Shown piece by piece: positions 1-9,046 of a DNA stretch of 64,000 nt. Origin of the DNA: Homoserinimonas sp. OAct 916. Lineage in GTDB: Bacteria; Actinomycetota; Actinomycetes; Actinomycetales; Microbacteriaceae. The position numbers and the translations under genes are program-made. The notes beneath the pieces were generated by a model that was not told the origin of the DNA, did no database searches, and saw only the letters and a program-made list of their open reading frames with translations. The stretch is taken from contig NZ_QJHB01000003.1 of the NCBI RefSeq assembly GCF_003260275.1, forward strand, positions 186,001-250,000, written 5' to 3'. The first letter of the stretch is position 1, and the number at the start of each line of letters is the position of its first letter.

Positions 1-1011
1 TTCATGGTCATCTTTTTGCTGGCACCATTCCAGGTGCTCACCGGCGCTGCGATGTCACCGTCGGTACTGGCACGATTCCCGTGGTACGGAAAAATCTTCA
101 AAGGCAAACAAGGAGCGCGCAGCCTGCACTTTCTCGGGCTGGCTGCCTTCGGCGTGTTCACCGTCATCCACACGTTCATGGTGCTGGTTCACAACATCCC
201 GAACGAAGCAGCCGGTATCGTCCTTGCCGACCAGAATGCCAACGGCACGAAGGCAATCATCATTGGCCTTACCGGAATCGCTCTGATCGTCATCGTGCAT
301 GTGGTGATCACCTGGTTCTCTCTGCGGTACCGCCGCGCCACCCAACGAACGCTCGGAGTGATGGTGAACCCCTTCGAGAAGATGTTCTCCAAGGCGTTCA
401 CCTCCCGCCAACGGTTCACGCGCAGGAACATCTCACCGTATTTCCGGGTCAACGGCTACCCCCCGGTCGATCATGCGTACGAGCGGTTGGTGGCGAGCGG
501 ATTCACGGAGTACCGCCTGCCGATCGGCGGTCTGGTCGACCATCCGGTCTCGCTCTCACTGGGAGACCTTCGCAAAGTTGGTGAGCAATCACAGATCACC
601 AAGCACAATTGCATTCAGGGCTGGACCGCCGTCGCCGAATGGGGCGGGGTGCCATTGGCGACGATCATCGAACTGGTGCACCCGCAGGAGGCCGCCAAGC
701 ACGTCGTGTTCTACGCCATGGATGACAAGGGGCTCACGGAGGGGGAGGGGCGCTACGGCTTTTTTTACGGCAGCATCCCCTTGCACCTCGCCAAGAACCC
801 GCAATCGATCCTCGCTCTGGAGATGAACGGTGCACCACTGCCGATTGAACACGGTGCCCCGATACGGGTCCGACTCGAGACCCAGCTCGGTTTCAAGATG
901 GTGAAGTGGGTGTGCGCCATCGAATTCGTCGCCGATTACCGCAACATAGGCATGGGCCAGGGCGGGTGGCGCGAAGATCAGCAGTTCTACGCCAATGCGG
1001 CCGGCATATGA
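1..1011 (+). CDS. Molybdopterin-dependent oxidoreductase with N-terminal cytochrome b561-like membrane domain (5' truncated)
   Basis: The reading frame is open at the first base, so the gene starts before the window. The visible N-terminal part holds about three membrane helices with histidines (LHFLG, IHTFMVLVH) that could ligate haem as in the cytochrome b561/ferric-reductase-like fold. From about residue 150 the protein is a sulfite-oxidase-type molybdopterin domain: HNCIQGW (Cys codon 610-612) is where the family binds Moco, and the C-terminal half ends in the usual MVKWVCAIEF segment. The role would be electron transfer between the quinone pool and a Moco site on the outer face, as in MsrP/YedYZ-like systems but with both parts in one chain. 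The substrate is unknown. A GH15 gene follows 90 bp downstream with its own RBS. Confidence 0.82.
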   Translation, partial: FMVIFLLAPFQVLTGAAMSPSVLARFPWYGKIFKGKQGARSLHFLGLAAFGVFTVIHTFMVLVHNIPNEAAGIVLADQNANGTKAIIIGLTGIALIVIVHVVITWFSLRYRRATQRTLGVMVNPFEKMFSKAFTSRQRFTRRNISPYFRVNGYPPVDHAYERLVASGFTEYRLPIGGLVDHPVSLSLGDLRKVGEQSQITKHNCIQGWTAVAEWGGVPLATIIELVHPQEAAKHVVFYAMDDKGLTEGEGRYGFFYGSIPLHLAKNPQSILALEMNGAPLPIEHGAPIRVRLETQLGFKMVKWVCAIEFVADYRNIGMGQGGWREDQQFYANAAGI

Positions 1012-1101
1012 CTCTGTTGGCACGTCCGGTGGCCGTCTCCCCGCAACGGGGCGGCGAGGGTCGTCGACTGGCCGGAGGCACACAATCAAGGAAGTATCGC
1101 A

Positions 1102-2871
1102 ATGGCAGACACCACAGATGAACCCCAGTTTCCTCCCCGTGTTCTGAGAGAATATTCGCTGATCGCCGACGGGGAGCGTGGCGCCCTGATCGGTCCGCGC
1201 GGTGAAATCGTCTGGATGTGCGCTCCACGGTGGGACTCCGACGCCGTGTTCTCGAAACTGATCGGTGGTGAAGGAATCTATGCGATCACGCCGGTCGACG
1301 AGTTCGTCTGGGGAGGCTACTACGAAGAGGGCAGCCTGATCTGGCGCAGCCGGTGGGTGACCACAAGCGGCATCATCGAATGCCGCGAAGCATTGGCTTT
1401 CCCGGCCGAGCCGGGCCGTTTGGTGTTGTTGCGACGGGTCATCGCCGTCGACGGCGAAGCCCACGTCACAATAGTGCTGGAGCCGCGCGCCGGGTTCGGC
1501 CGACACAAGACCCACTCGCTTTCTCGAAAGAGCGGGGTTTGGACGGCAACATCTGGGCAGCTGAAGGTTCGTTGGACGGGCGCGGATGACGCACGCCCGA
1601 AGGGCGACGGTTCACAACCGCTCACGATGGATCTGACCGTTCCAGTCGGCGGTCACCACGATTTCGTGCTGGAGATCTCTGAAAGGGCCGTGCCCGAGCA
1701 ACTCATCGATGCGGACACGGCATGGGAAGCCACGTCAAGCGCGTGGCGCGCCGCCGTTCCAGAGTTCGGGGAAACAATCGCTCCCTCGGACTCCAGGCAC
1801 TCGTACGCGGTGTTGCGTGGGCTGACCAGCACGGGAGGTGGGATGGTCGCCGCCGCGACCATGAGCCTCCCAGAGCGCGCCAAGCAGGGCCGCAACTATG
1901 ACTACCGCTATGTATGGATCCGGGACCAGTGCTTTGCCGGTCAGGCAATCGCCGCCAGCGGCACGCATCCGCTTCTCGATGACGCCGTTCGTTTCGTCTC
2001 CGAACGAGTGCTGGCAGACGGCCCCGACCTGAAACCGGCATACACCACACTCGGTGGCCGGGTCCCGGATGAGAAGCCCCTGAAACTGCCGGGATACCCG
2101 GGCGGCTCCGATGTGGCCGGTAACCATGCCAACGCTCAGTTCCAGCTCGACGCGCTCGGCGAGTCGTTGCTCCTGCTGGCTGCTGCAGCCAGGCATGATC
2201 ACCTCGACGCCGATGGCTGGCGGGCTGCTGAGACGGCTGCCGCCGCGATCGGTGCACGTTGGCGTGACCCGGAGGCCGGCATCTGGGAACTGGACGACAA
2301 GAACTGGACCGAGAGTCGCCTGATCTGCGTTGCGGGCCTTCAGGCGATCAGCAAAGTCGGCGCTCCGGCGAGCAAAGTCGGCGACTGGCTTTCTCTGGCT
2401 GACACCATTCTGGCGGAGACGGCTTCGACATCGACCCACCCGACCGGGCGCTGGCAACGGGCGCCCGACGACGAGGGACTTGACTCGGCGCTGCTGCTTC
2501 CTCCGATCCGTGGCGCTGTCGCAGCAGATGATCCGCGCACACTGGCCACCCTGCGGGCGATTGAGAACGAACTGGTCGACGACAACTATCTCTACCGGTT
2601 CCGGCAGGGGCCAGGACCACTGGCGCAGGCGGAAGGATCGTTCCTACTCTGTGGGTTCACGATGGCGCTTGCCCAGCACCAGCAGGGCAACGAAGTCGCC
2701 GCTGCCCGTTGGTTCGAAAGAAATCGGGCCGCCTGCGGCTCTCCCGGTCTTTTCACCGAGGAATACGATGTGACCCAGCGCCAGTTGCGTGGCAACCTGC
2801 CGCAGGCATTCGTGCATGCGCTGATGCTGGAATGCTCCGCACGGCTCGCCGGTCCGTGGGCCGCATCATAG
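1102..2871 (+). CDS. Glycoside hydrolase family 15 protein (glucoamylase/trehalase-like)
   Basis: This 589-residue protein has the two-part layout of bacterial GH15 enzymes: an N-terminal beta-sandwich domain (about 1-230, opening with REYSLIADGERGALIGPRG) and a C-terminal (alpha/alpha)6 barrel. Family landmarks visible are YRYVWIRDQCF near residue 273 and the acidic EGSFLLCGF segment near residue 512, where the barrel's second catalytic acid lies. It should hydrolyse alpha-glucosidic bonds (maltooligosaccharide, trehalose or a related glucan). No signal peptide is visible, so it is probably cytoplasmic. AAGGAAG lies 8 bases before the ATG. Its end runs 6 bp into the convergent small membrane-protein gene. 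Confidence 0.88.
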   Translation: MADTTDEPQFPPRVLREYSLIADGERGALIGPRGEIVWMCAPRWDSDAVFSKLIGGEGIYAITPVDEFVWGGYYEEGSLIWRSRWVTTSGIIECREALAFPAEPGRLVLLRRVIAVDGEAHVTIVLEPRAGFGRHKTHSLSRKSGVWTATSGQLKVRWTGADDARPKGDGSQPLTMDLTVPVGGHHDFVLEISERAVPEQLIDADTAWEATSSAWRAAVPEFGETIAPSDSRHSYAVLRGLTSTGGGMVAAATMSLPERAKQGRNYDYRYVWIRDQCFAGQAIAASGTHPLLDDAVRFVSERVLADGPDLKPAYTTLGGRVPDEKPLKLPGYPGGSDVAGNHANAQFQLDALGESLLLLAAAARHDHLDADGWRAAETAAAAIGARWRDPEAGIWELDDKNWTESRLICVAGLQAISKVGAPASKVGDWLSLADTILAETASTSTHPTGRWQRAPDDEGLDSALLLPPIRGAVAADDPRTLATLRAIENELVDDNYLYRFRQGPGPLAQAEGSFLLCGFTMALAQHQQGNEVAAARWFERNRAACGSPGLFTEEYDVTQRQLRGNLPQAFVHALMLECSARLAGPWAAS

Positions 2872-3252
2872 CCTGCGGTCACCAGCAGAAACACGCGAAT
2901 AACGAGTGGTCAGACGCACCACCTCGACCAGAACCAGAGACACCAGGCCGACCATGAACAGGCTCCGCTGGGCGATCCGGAGCATGCGTCCGAGCAGGCC
3001 GGTCGTGTCACCGCGTGCACTGAGGGTCTGTTCCGCCAGGTCTTCCCGCTGCTGGGGTATCGGCCGTCCGGCGATCACCATACGGTCGCGTGTCATAGCG
3101 TTGATGGTCGCTTGGCTGGCCCCGGCCCCATATCCGCCCATCATGAGCGCCTTGATCTGTTGGATGCTCTGATCCGGTGCCATTTCGCACAGGATCACGC
3201 TGCCTGGTGATCCTGGCACGGTTGCCCGGCCAGATCGATGCGTCTTCGTCAT
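2866..3252 (-). CDS. Hypothetical small protein with one C-terminal membrane segment
   Basis: I do not recognise a family. The 128-residue product starts MTKTHRSGRA. Its ATG overlaps the stop of the upstream SDR gene by 4 bp (ATGA), which is the reason for choosing this start over longer in-frame options. The middle is hydrophilic with an arginine- and glutamine-rich stretch, and one hydrophobic helix (LFMVGLVSLVLVEVV) sits near the C-terminus. Translational coupling suggests it works with the SDR protein, which itself ends in a hydrophobic segment, possibly as a membrane-associated pair. The function is unknown. Confidence 0.6.
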   Translation of the reverse strand: MTKTHRSGRATVPGSPGSVILCEMAPDQSIQQIKALMMGGYGAGASQATINAMTRDRMVIAGRPIPQQREDLAEQTLSARGDTTGLLGRMLRIAQRSLFMVGLVSLVLVEVVRLTTRYSRVSAGDRRL

Positions 3253-4262
3253 CGTCGTACCGTCCTGGCCGTGATCAGTGCCATCAGCCCGAGTCCGCCG
3301 ACAGCAGAGCCGATGACCAGCTTGACGTGGTGAGAGAACCACATCTGCCCAGAGTGTCCCTTTGATTTGTCATCGAAGATGCCGTGCGCCCCGAAGTCGT
3401 GACCGTCGGCGCCGTCGCGTGGTTCCCAGAGATTGTTCGGACGGTCCGGTGAGACCTTCTCGGATGTCTGTTGGGATTTGTAGCCGGTTCGAGCCAGGTA
3501 GTGATCCAACAGTGGCGCAATGAACTTGTTGCCGACAATGGCCTTGACCGTCGATAGCCCGACCCAGTACTGCTTGCGCGACGGGTGCCGGGCCGCGTAA
3601 AGCACTCCGCGGGCGGCGACCTCGGGCTGGTAGATCGGCGGTACCGGTTGTGGATGGTTCGGCAGGCGCGACAACACCCAGGAGAACTGCGGCGTGTTCA
3701 CCGCCGGCATCTGCACGACGGTGATCTTCACCTTGCTGTGGTCGTGGATCAGCTCGGTGCGCACGGATTCCGTGAAGCCGTTGATCGCGTGCTTGGCGCC
3801 GCAGTAGGCGGACTGCAACGGGATGCTGCGTGATCCGAGGGCGGATCCGACCTGCACGATGGTGCCGCGGTCGCGTTTGATCATCCGGGACAGTGCGACG
3901 TGGGTGCCGTAGACGAAGCCGAGGTAGGAGACTTCAGTCACCCGTTTGAATTCATCCGGTTTGATCTCGGTGAACGGGGCGAACACAGACGTGAAAGCCA
4001 CGTTGACCCAGACGTCAATCGGCCCGAAGGCATCTTCAACGGCGACCGCCGCAGCCTCCATCTGGTCGTAATCGGCCACGTCGGTGGGAATCGTCAACGC
4101 GTGCCCCCCGGCAGCCTCCACATCTTTCTTGGCCCCGGCCAGACCGGTCTCCCCTCGGGCGATGAGCCCAATGTTGGCGCCCGTCTTCGCAAACAACTTC
4201 GCCGTGGCGCGCGCGATTCCAGCGCTGGCACCCGTGATGACGACTACTTGTGGATCTTTCAT
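3249..4262 (-). CDS. SDR family NAD(P)-dependent oxidoreductase with C-terminal extension
   Basis: This is a Rossmann-fold short-chain dehydrogenase. TGASAGIA near residue 10 is the cofactor loop (the last Gly of TGxxxGIG is Ala here), and the catalytic YxxxK appears as YCGAK near residue 152 with a Ser upstream (VGSALGSRS). The enzyme body spans about 1-250. A further roughly 85 residues end in a hydrophobic stretch (VIGSAVGGLGLMALI), unlike a minimal 250-residue SDR. I chose the ATG at 4262 because AAGGAAGAAG precedes it and the Rossmann strand starts immediately. A longer in-frame start exists at 4328. The substrate is unknown. It is coupled to the small membrane protein downstream. Confidence 0.85.
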   Translation of the reverse strand: MKDPQVVVITGASAGIARATAKLFAKTGANIGLIARGETGLAGAKKDVEAAGGHALTIPTDVADYDQMEAAAVAVEDAFGPIDVWVNVAFTSVFAPFTEIKPDEFKRVTEVSYLGFVYGTHVALSRMIKRDRGTIVQVGSALGSRSIPLQSAYCGAKHAINGFTESVRTELIHDHSKVKITVVQMPAVNTPQFSWVLSRLPNHPQPVPPIYQPEVAARGVLYAARHPSRKQYWVGLSTVKAIVGNKFIAPLLDHYLARTGYKSQQTSEKVSPDRPNNLWEPRDGADGHDFGAHGIFDDKSKGHSGQMWFSHHVKLVIGSAVGGLGLMALITARTVRR

Positions 4263-4333
4263 GGGAACTTCTTCCTTGTCATGTCCTTTTTTCATCCAGA
4301 TGGTTTGGTGTCTCGGCTCACGACGCACTGTTC

Positions 4334-5251
4334 CTAGGCGTACGGCTCGATACCCCAGGTCGCACTGTGGCTCTGCCCCGGTTTCAGGGTGATCAGGCCC
4401 TCGCCGGAATTGAAGGCGTTCGGTGCGCAGGTCATCGGTTCCACACCCAATCCGGTGCGCCGCCGCCCGGGTTCAGGCAACGCGTCGCCCGTGAAGATCT
4501 CGAGATACGGGTATGCGTCGTCCACCCAGAGCGCCACTGAGACACCCTCGCGCGTCGACAATCTGACGCGGGCCCGCCCGTCGGCGTCCCGGGTAAGGTT
4601 GGTATAGGTCACATCGATTTCTCGAGTGCCCAGCTCGGAGGCACTGCGCAGGTCGTACTCGGTGCCCTCCACCGTTTGTCTCCCCGTGGGAATCCCTTTG
4701 TCGTCCACTGGCAGGTAGATGTCTCCGGGCACCGTAGCCAGCGCGGGGTTGATCGTCTCGGTCCCCACGGTGAGGTAGGGATGGGCACCGGTGCCGTACG
4801 GGCAGGTGCCCTCGCCGATGTTCGTCGCCGTTGTCCGAACGGTGAGGCCCGTGTCGTTCAAGGAGTAGTCGATCCGGCAATCCAGAACCCATGACCAACC
4901 GGGGCAGTTGTACAGGATGTGGCGGAAGGAAGCATGATCATCACCGTGTTCGACCACCTGCCACGATGCCCACCTGGTCAGCCCGTGGATCGCACCGCAG
5001 GTCGCCGGTTCGGTGAGATCAAGTTGCCGATCGACACCATCCCAGGTGTATTTACCGGACTTGATCCTGTTCGGCCACGGGATCAGCGAATGGCCGCGCG
5101 CGCCGGTACACATCTGTGATACCGGGTAGCCGTCGATCACGCGGCGGGATCCGGCCGTATACGACCGCAAGCCTGCGCCGACCTCAGCGATCTCGACGAC
5201 CTGTTCGCCGCGTCGTAACTCCCACTGATTTCCGGAAGGCATCCCGGTCAT
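4334..5251 (-). CDS. Aldose 1-epimerase family protein (galactose mutarotase-like)
   Basis: At 305 residues this is the normal length for the galactose-mutarotase superfamily. Visible landmarks are the substrate-binding PWPNRI near residue 58, IHGL near residue 88 (His), GAHPY near residue 156 (the catalytic His in this family) and the C-terminal TGLGVEPMTC, which carries the catalytic Glu. It would interconvert the anomers of an aldose or act on a related hexose derivative in the cytoplasm. It is transcribed in the same direction as the SDR gene 71 bp downstream and lies near a sugar porter, which fits carbohydrate use. Confidence 0.88.
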   Translation of the reverse strand: MTGMPSGNQWELRRGEQVVEIAEVGAGLRSYTAGSRRVIDGYPVSQMCTGARGHSLIPWPNRIKSGKYTWDGVDRQLDLTEPATCGAIHGLTRWASWQVVEHGDDHASFRHILYNCPGWSWVLDCRIDYSLNDTGLTVRTTATNIGEGTCPYGTGAHPYLTVGTETINPALATVPGDIYLPVDDKGIPTGRQTVEGTEYDLRSASELGTREIDVTYTNLTRDADGRARVRLSTREGVSVALWVDDAYPYLEIFTGDALPEPGRRRTGLGVEPMTCAPNAFNSGEGLITLKPGQSHSATWGIEPYA

Positions 5252-5330
5252 GGTGTGCTCCCATCTTGAACCATCGGCGACTCGTGCCCGGCGTCATTTG
5301 GAGGATAAGAGAACCTGAGTTCGAAAAAGT

Positions 5331-5657
5331 TCACCGTCGAAACTCGAGGACCGCGAATGTGCTCGCCACGGCGGCATCCGACAGGGCGGCCCGGCGATGG
5401 CCGCTGCTGATGATACCCACGCCGATCATGCTCAACGCGTGCAGAACATCCACGATCCCGGCGAGATCGTGGACGCTGCTGCGCTGGGTCCTCAGGGTGA
5501 GCACCGCCTGCACCAGGTGCCGCCCAGCCAGCACCCGGATCACGGTGGCCTCAGATTCACTCACCGGCACCCGAACCACTGATTCGGCCACGAGGCGTGG
5601 TGCAATCAGAAGGCAGAGGCCGTACAGTCCACGCACTACTTCCAGGCGATTTGTCAT
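5331..5657 (-). CDS. Hypothetical membrane protein, about 108 residues
   Basis: A small protein with hydrophobic stretches near residues 8-24 (LYGLCLLIAPRLVAESVV) and 66-85 (VDVLHALSMIGVGII). I do not assign a family. I chose the ATG at 5657: upstream in-frame codons encode low-complexity basic sequence, and the hydrophobic protein begins right at MTNRLEVVRG. It lies upstream of, and in line with, the epimerase gene, separated from the divergent sugar porter by about 250 bp. The function is unknown. Confidence 0.6.
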   Translation of the reverse strand: MTNRLEVVRGLYGLCLLIAPRLVAESVVRVPVSESEATVIRVLAGRHLVQAVLTLRTQRSSVHDLAGIVDVLHALSMIGVGIISSGHRRAALSDAAVASTFAVLEFRR

Positions 5658-5905
5658 GTAGTTTCTCTTTCCGGCGTGAGAATACTTCGAGCTAAAGCCC
5701 GCTTTTCGCCATGTTACGTCTGCCGTCCCGTACCTCCCAGTGCGAAGTGCGTCCTTTTCAGCGGGTGCGACACTGTGAAAATCCGGGCCTGCCAGCCACC
5801 CACGGCAAGGGGCAAACTGCGAATAGGGGACATAATGCCTGCTCTCTGATCGTGAGACTGTCGGCAATTCGCCCCTCCCTCGCAAGTCGGGACGGAGAGT
5901 GTGTC

Positions 5906-7321
5906 ATGAGCAACTTCATCACCGGGCTGAAAGCCAGCGGCAACGGAATGCTCGTGCGAATATCGATCATCGCGGCCATCGGAGGGTTGCTGTTCGGGTT
6001 CGACACGGGAGTCATCTCCGGCGCGCTCCTTTATCTGAAGAAGGATCTGAACGCCAACAGCACGGCACAGGAATGGATCGTCTCGGTGCTGCTGCTCGGT
6101 GCCATCCTGGGCGCCATCGGGTCAGGCTATCTGGCGGACAAGCTCAGCCGAAAGTGGACGAAGGTGATCTCCGGTTGCATTTACGTGGTTGGTGCGCTGG
6201 GCTGTGCGTTCGCCGTGTCGATCCCGATGCTGATCGGCTTTCGGTTCTTGCTGGGGCTGTCCGTCGGAACGGCATCCTTCGTTGCACCGCTTTATATCGC
6301 CGAAGTCTCTCCACCGAGGGTGCGGGGTGGCTTGGTGTCTTTCAATCAGTTGCTGATCACCTCGGGGATCCTGCTCGCCTATCTGGTGAATTTTGCTTTC
6401 TCCTCCACGCCTGACGGATGGCGCTGGATGCTCGGGGTCGGCGTGATCCCCGGAGCGGCACTTGCGATCGGGATGCTGACCGTCCCGCACACGCCTCGCT
6501 GGCTGATGGAGCAGGGCAGGGAGGACGAAGCCCGTGCTGTGTTGACGAAGCTTCGCGGCAGCGACCCGCACGCCGACATCGACAAAGAAATCGAAGAGAT
6601 CCAGAAGGCCAAGGAAATGGAGAGTTCGTCGAGGGTACGAGACCTCCTCAAGCCGAATATTCGCCCACTGATCTGGATCGGTGCGGGCCTGGCAATCTTC
6701 CAGCAGTTCGTCGGCATCAACACCGTGATCTACTACGCGCCGACGATTCTGAAAGGCACGGGGTTGACTAACAGCGCCTCGATCGCGCAGACCGTGTTCG
6801 TCGGTGTGACCAACGTGGTGTTCACCATCGTCGCCGTGCTGCTGCTCGACAAGGTCGGGCGCAGACGGTTGCTCCTGATCGGCACGGTGGGGCTCACCGT
6901 CGCCATTATCTTCCTCGGAGTGTTCTTCGCATCATCCTGGTTGCAGACCAACGCCAGCTATCTCGCGCTGGTCGCTCTGATCGTCTACATCGCAGCATTC
7001 GCAGTCGGCCTCGGGCCGGTGTTCTGGCTGATGATCTCTGAGATCTACCCGACCGGAATCCGCAGCAAGGCGATGTCGTTCGCGACGGTGCTCAACTGGG
7101 CGGCCAACTTCGTTGTCGCAGGAACGTTCCTGACGTTGATCGCCCTCATCAGCACACAGGGCGCATTCTTCGTGTTCGGAGGCATGGGTATTCTGGCGAT
7201 CGTCTTCTTCGCGTGGAAGGTGCCCGAGACGAAGGACAAGTCGCTGGAGCAGATCCAGCAGGAACTTCTGGGCGGGGACGCCAAGGTATCAGCTGCACTG
7301 AAGTCAGGTTCTGATGAGTGA
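5906..7321 (+). CDS. Sugar porter family MFS transporter
   Basis: A 471-residue, 12-helix major facilitator of the sugar porter family. Diagnostic segments are GFDTGVISGALLYL in helix 1, RVRGGLVSFNQLLIT around the family PESPR region, QQFVGINTVIYYAP in helix 7 and the cytoplasmic DKVGRRRLL motif; the central loop reads PHTPRWLMEQGR. It is probably a proton-coupled importer of a monosaccharide or polyol. The start at 5906 is preceded by GGACGGAGAG; the longer in-frame extension lacks membrane character. The stop overlaps the next gene by 8 bp, so the transporter and the enolase-superfamily enzyme are translationally coupled. Confidence 0.92.
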   Translation: MSNFITGLKASGNGMLVRISIIAAIGGLLFGFDTGVISGALLYLKKDLNANSTAQEWIVSVLLLGAILGAIGSGYLADKLSRKWTKVISGCIYVVGALGCAFAVSIPMLIGFRFLLGLSVGTASFVAPLYIAEVSPPRVRGGLVSFNQLLITSGILLAYLVNFAFSSTPDGWRWMLGVGVIPGAALAIGMLTVPHTPRWLMEQGREDEARAVLTKLRGSDPHADIDKEIEEIQKAKEMESSSRVRDLLKPNIRPLIWIGAGLAIFQQFVGINTVIYYAPTILKGTGLTNSASIAQTVFVGVTNVVFTIVAVLLLDKVGRRRLLLIGTVGLTVAIIFLGVFFASSWLQTNASYLALVALIVYIAAFAVGLGPVFWLMISEIYPTGIRSKAMSFATVLNWAANFVVAGTFLTLIALISTQGAFFVFGGMGILAIVFFAWKVPETKDKSLEQIQQELLGGDAKVSAALKSGSDE

Positions 7322-8426
7322 GAAATTGAGTGATCCGATCATCGAGCGGGTCGAGGCTCGCGTCTACACCGTACCGACCGACGAACCGGAAGCAGACGGC
7401 ACCATCACTTGGGACTCGACGACAATGGTGCTGGTTCAGGCGTATAGCGGATCCTCTGTTGGCATCGGCTGGACCTACGGCGCCGCCGAGTGCGGCGCTG
7501 TGGTGCAGAACACGTTGGCGCCGTTGGTCGTCGGCCAGAGTGCACTGGACCTCGGGGGCCGGTTCGACGCCATGGTGAAAGCAGTGCGAAACAGCGGACG
7601 CCAGGGCGCGATCGGTTATGCCATATCTGCGGTCGATATCGCTCTCTGGGATCTTAAAGCGCGGTTGCTCGACCTCCCGCTACACCGGCTGCTGGGTGCG
7701 GTTCGGGACACTGTTCCGGTGTATGGCAGCGGTGGTTTCACCACGTACTCCGAGGCACGGCTCGCTGAGCAGTTGGGTGGATGGGCACACGGCCAGCAGA
7801 TTCCGCGAGTGAAGATCAAGATCGGCGAATCGTGGGGTACGAACCCGACCCGGGATCTCGCGCGGCTGCGCCAGGCCAGGCACATCATCGGCGACGACGT
7901 GGAACTGTTCGCCGATGCGAACGGCGGTTACACGCGCAAACAGGCGATCCGCATCGCCCACCGGGCGGCAGACGTGAACCTGCACTGGTTCGAAGAGCCG
8001 GTGTCTTCTGACGATCTGGCAGGACTGCGCGAGGTGCGCGACGCTGTCGACGCAGACGTGACCGCGGGGGAGTACGGCTTCGACCTCACCTACTTTCGTC
8101 GGATGTGTGACGCACACGCCGTGGACTGCCTGCAGGTGGATGCCAGCCGTTGCGGCGGCATCACCGAATGGCTGCGCGCAGCCGCCGTTGCCGCAAGTCA
8201 CGGGCTGGAGATTTCGGGCCACTGCGGGCCGCACCTGCACGTACACGTTGCGGCGGCGACGCCGAACCTGCGCCACCTGGAGTGGTTCCATGACCATGTA
8301 CGCATCGAGACGATCTTCTTCGACGGCACGCTGGATCCGAGCGGGGGAGTGTTGCGACCGCGCGAGGAGCCCGGCAACGGCTTGACATTGCGAGAGGCCG
8401 ACGCCGCCGAATTCCGCATCGCCTGA
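7314..8426 (+). CDS. Mandelate racemase/muconate lactonizing enzyme family protein (enolase superfamily)
   Basis: This 370-residue enzyme shows the full active-site pattern of the superfamily: the KIK base motif near residue 166, metal ligands in FADANGGY (Asp), WFEEPVS (Glu) and TAGEYG (Glu), then QVDASRCGGITEW, and a His-rich end (GHCGPHLHVH). Members abstract a proton alpha to a carboxylate, usually in sugar-acid dehydration, racemisation or cycloisomerisation. Coupling to the sugar porter suggests its substrate is the imported compound or a product of it, most likely an acid sugar. The specificity cannot be read from the sequence. Confidence 0.88.
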   Translation: MSEKLSDPIIERVEARVYTVPTDEPEADGTITWDSTTMVLVQAYSGSSVGIGWTYGAAECGAVVQNTLAPLVVGQSALDLGGRFDAMVKAVRNSGRQGAIGYAISAVDIALWDLKARLLDLPLHRLLGAVRDTVPVYGSGGFTTYSEARLAEQLGGWAHGQQIPRVKIKIGESWGTNPTRDLARLRQARHIIGDDVELFADANGGYTRKQAIRIAHRAADVNLHWFEEPVSSDDLAGLREVRDAVDADVTAGEYGFDLTYFRRMCDAHAVDCLQVDASRCGGITEWLRAAAVAASHGLEISGHCGPHLHVHVAAATPNLRHLEWFHDHVRIETIFFDGTLDPSGGVLRPREEPGNGLTLREADAAEFRIA

Positions 8427-8602
8427 CCGCATATCTTCGCTGAGGGCGCCCACAAGCGTCCTCCCAGCGCTCGGATCGCCGAAATCATCGATCGGGTGCA
8501 AGTCGCCGATGCCGCGTCACTGTATTGCTCTCGGATTCGGCGAGAGGTCCGTTGGACGGTGTTGTTCCGGTGACAACAGATGCGGTGAACTCGAGCTGAG
8601 GA

Positions 8603-8775
8603 TCACGCCCACCTGGCCGCAGTCATCGGCTCGGACTCCACGCCGTAACGCAACCTGATGAGCTTTGCTTCCCGTTCTGGCAGGAGGTCCACCCGTCGTC
8701 GGATCTCCTGATCCCGGAACATCGCTGATACGGTGTCGTCCACACGGGTCGCATTGACATCCTCGATCCCTTGCG
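8603..8775 (-). pseudogene. Fragment of a sigma-70 factor (region 4-like)
   Basis: On the minus strand a short frame reads RDQEIRRRVDLLPEREAKL followed by IRLRYGVESEP, which matches the start of sigma-70 region 4 (LPEREAxVIRLRYG). No regions 1-3 and no complete helix-turn-helix follow: the frame runs into unrelated sequence and a stop at 8603. It abuts an SDR fragment in another frame. I read it as a decayed relic. The family match rests on one short segment. Confidence 0.5.
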
Positions 8776-9046
8776 CAGGACAGGAAGGAAAGCCTGCGTG
8801 AGCCGGGCACGGCCGAGCAGATCCACGGTGATCGTGTTCACCCAACCTTGGTCATCGATCTCGTGGAACTGCCCCTGGGCGCCGGTAGCGCCGGAGGATT
8901 GGGCGAGGATGTCGATATCACCCACCGCGCCCTCGGTCTGCGAGCACAACCCGGCCACGTCGTCAAAGTCAGCGATGTTGGCCGTGAACGTGAACAGCTT
9001 TCCCTTGGGGTCGTTCAGCTTGCCCGAGGCGGCGTGCGCGGCATGC
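8776..9046 (-). pseudogene. Fragment of a short-chain dehydrogenase gene
   Basis: Directly downstream of the PPC-domain gene, a minus-strand frame contains the SDR core (FTANIADFDDVAGLCSQTEG, then GDIDILAQSSGA, FHEIDDQGW and DLLGRARLTQAFLP). This corresponds to the middle of an SDR. The N-terminal TGxxxGIG loop and the C-terminal YxxxK part are absent, and similarity stops abruptly near 8775 where the sigma-factor remnant begins. It is most simply a truncated gene left by a deletion or rearrangement. Confidence 0.65.
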
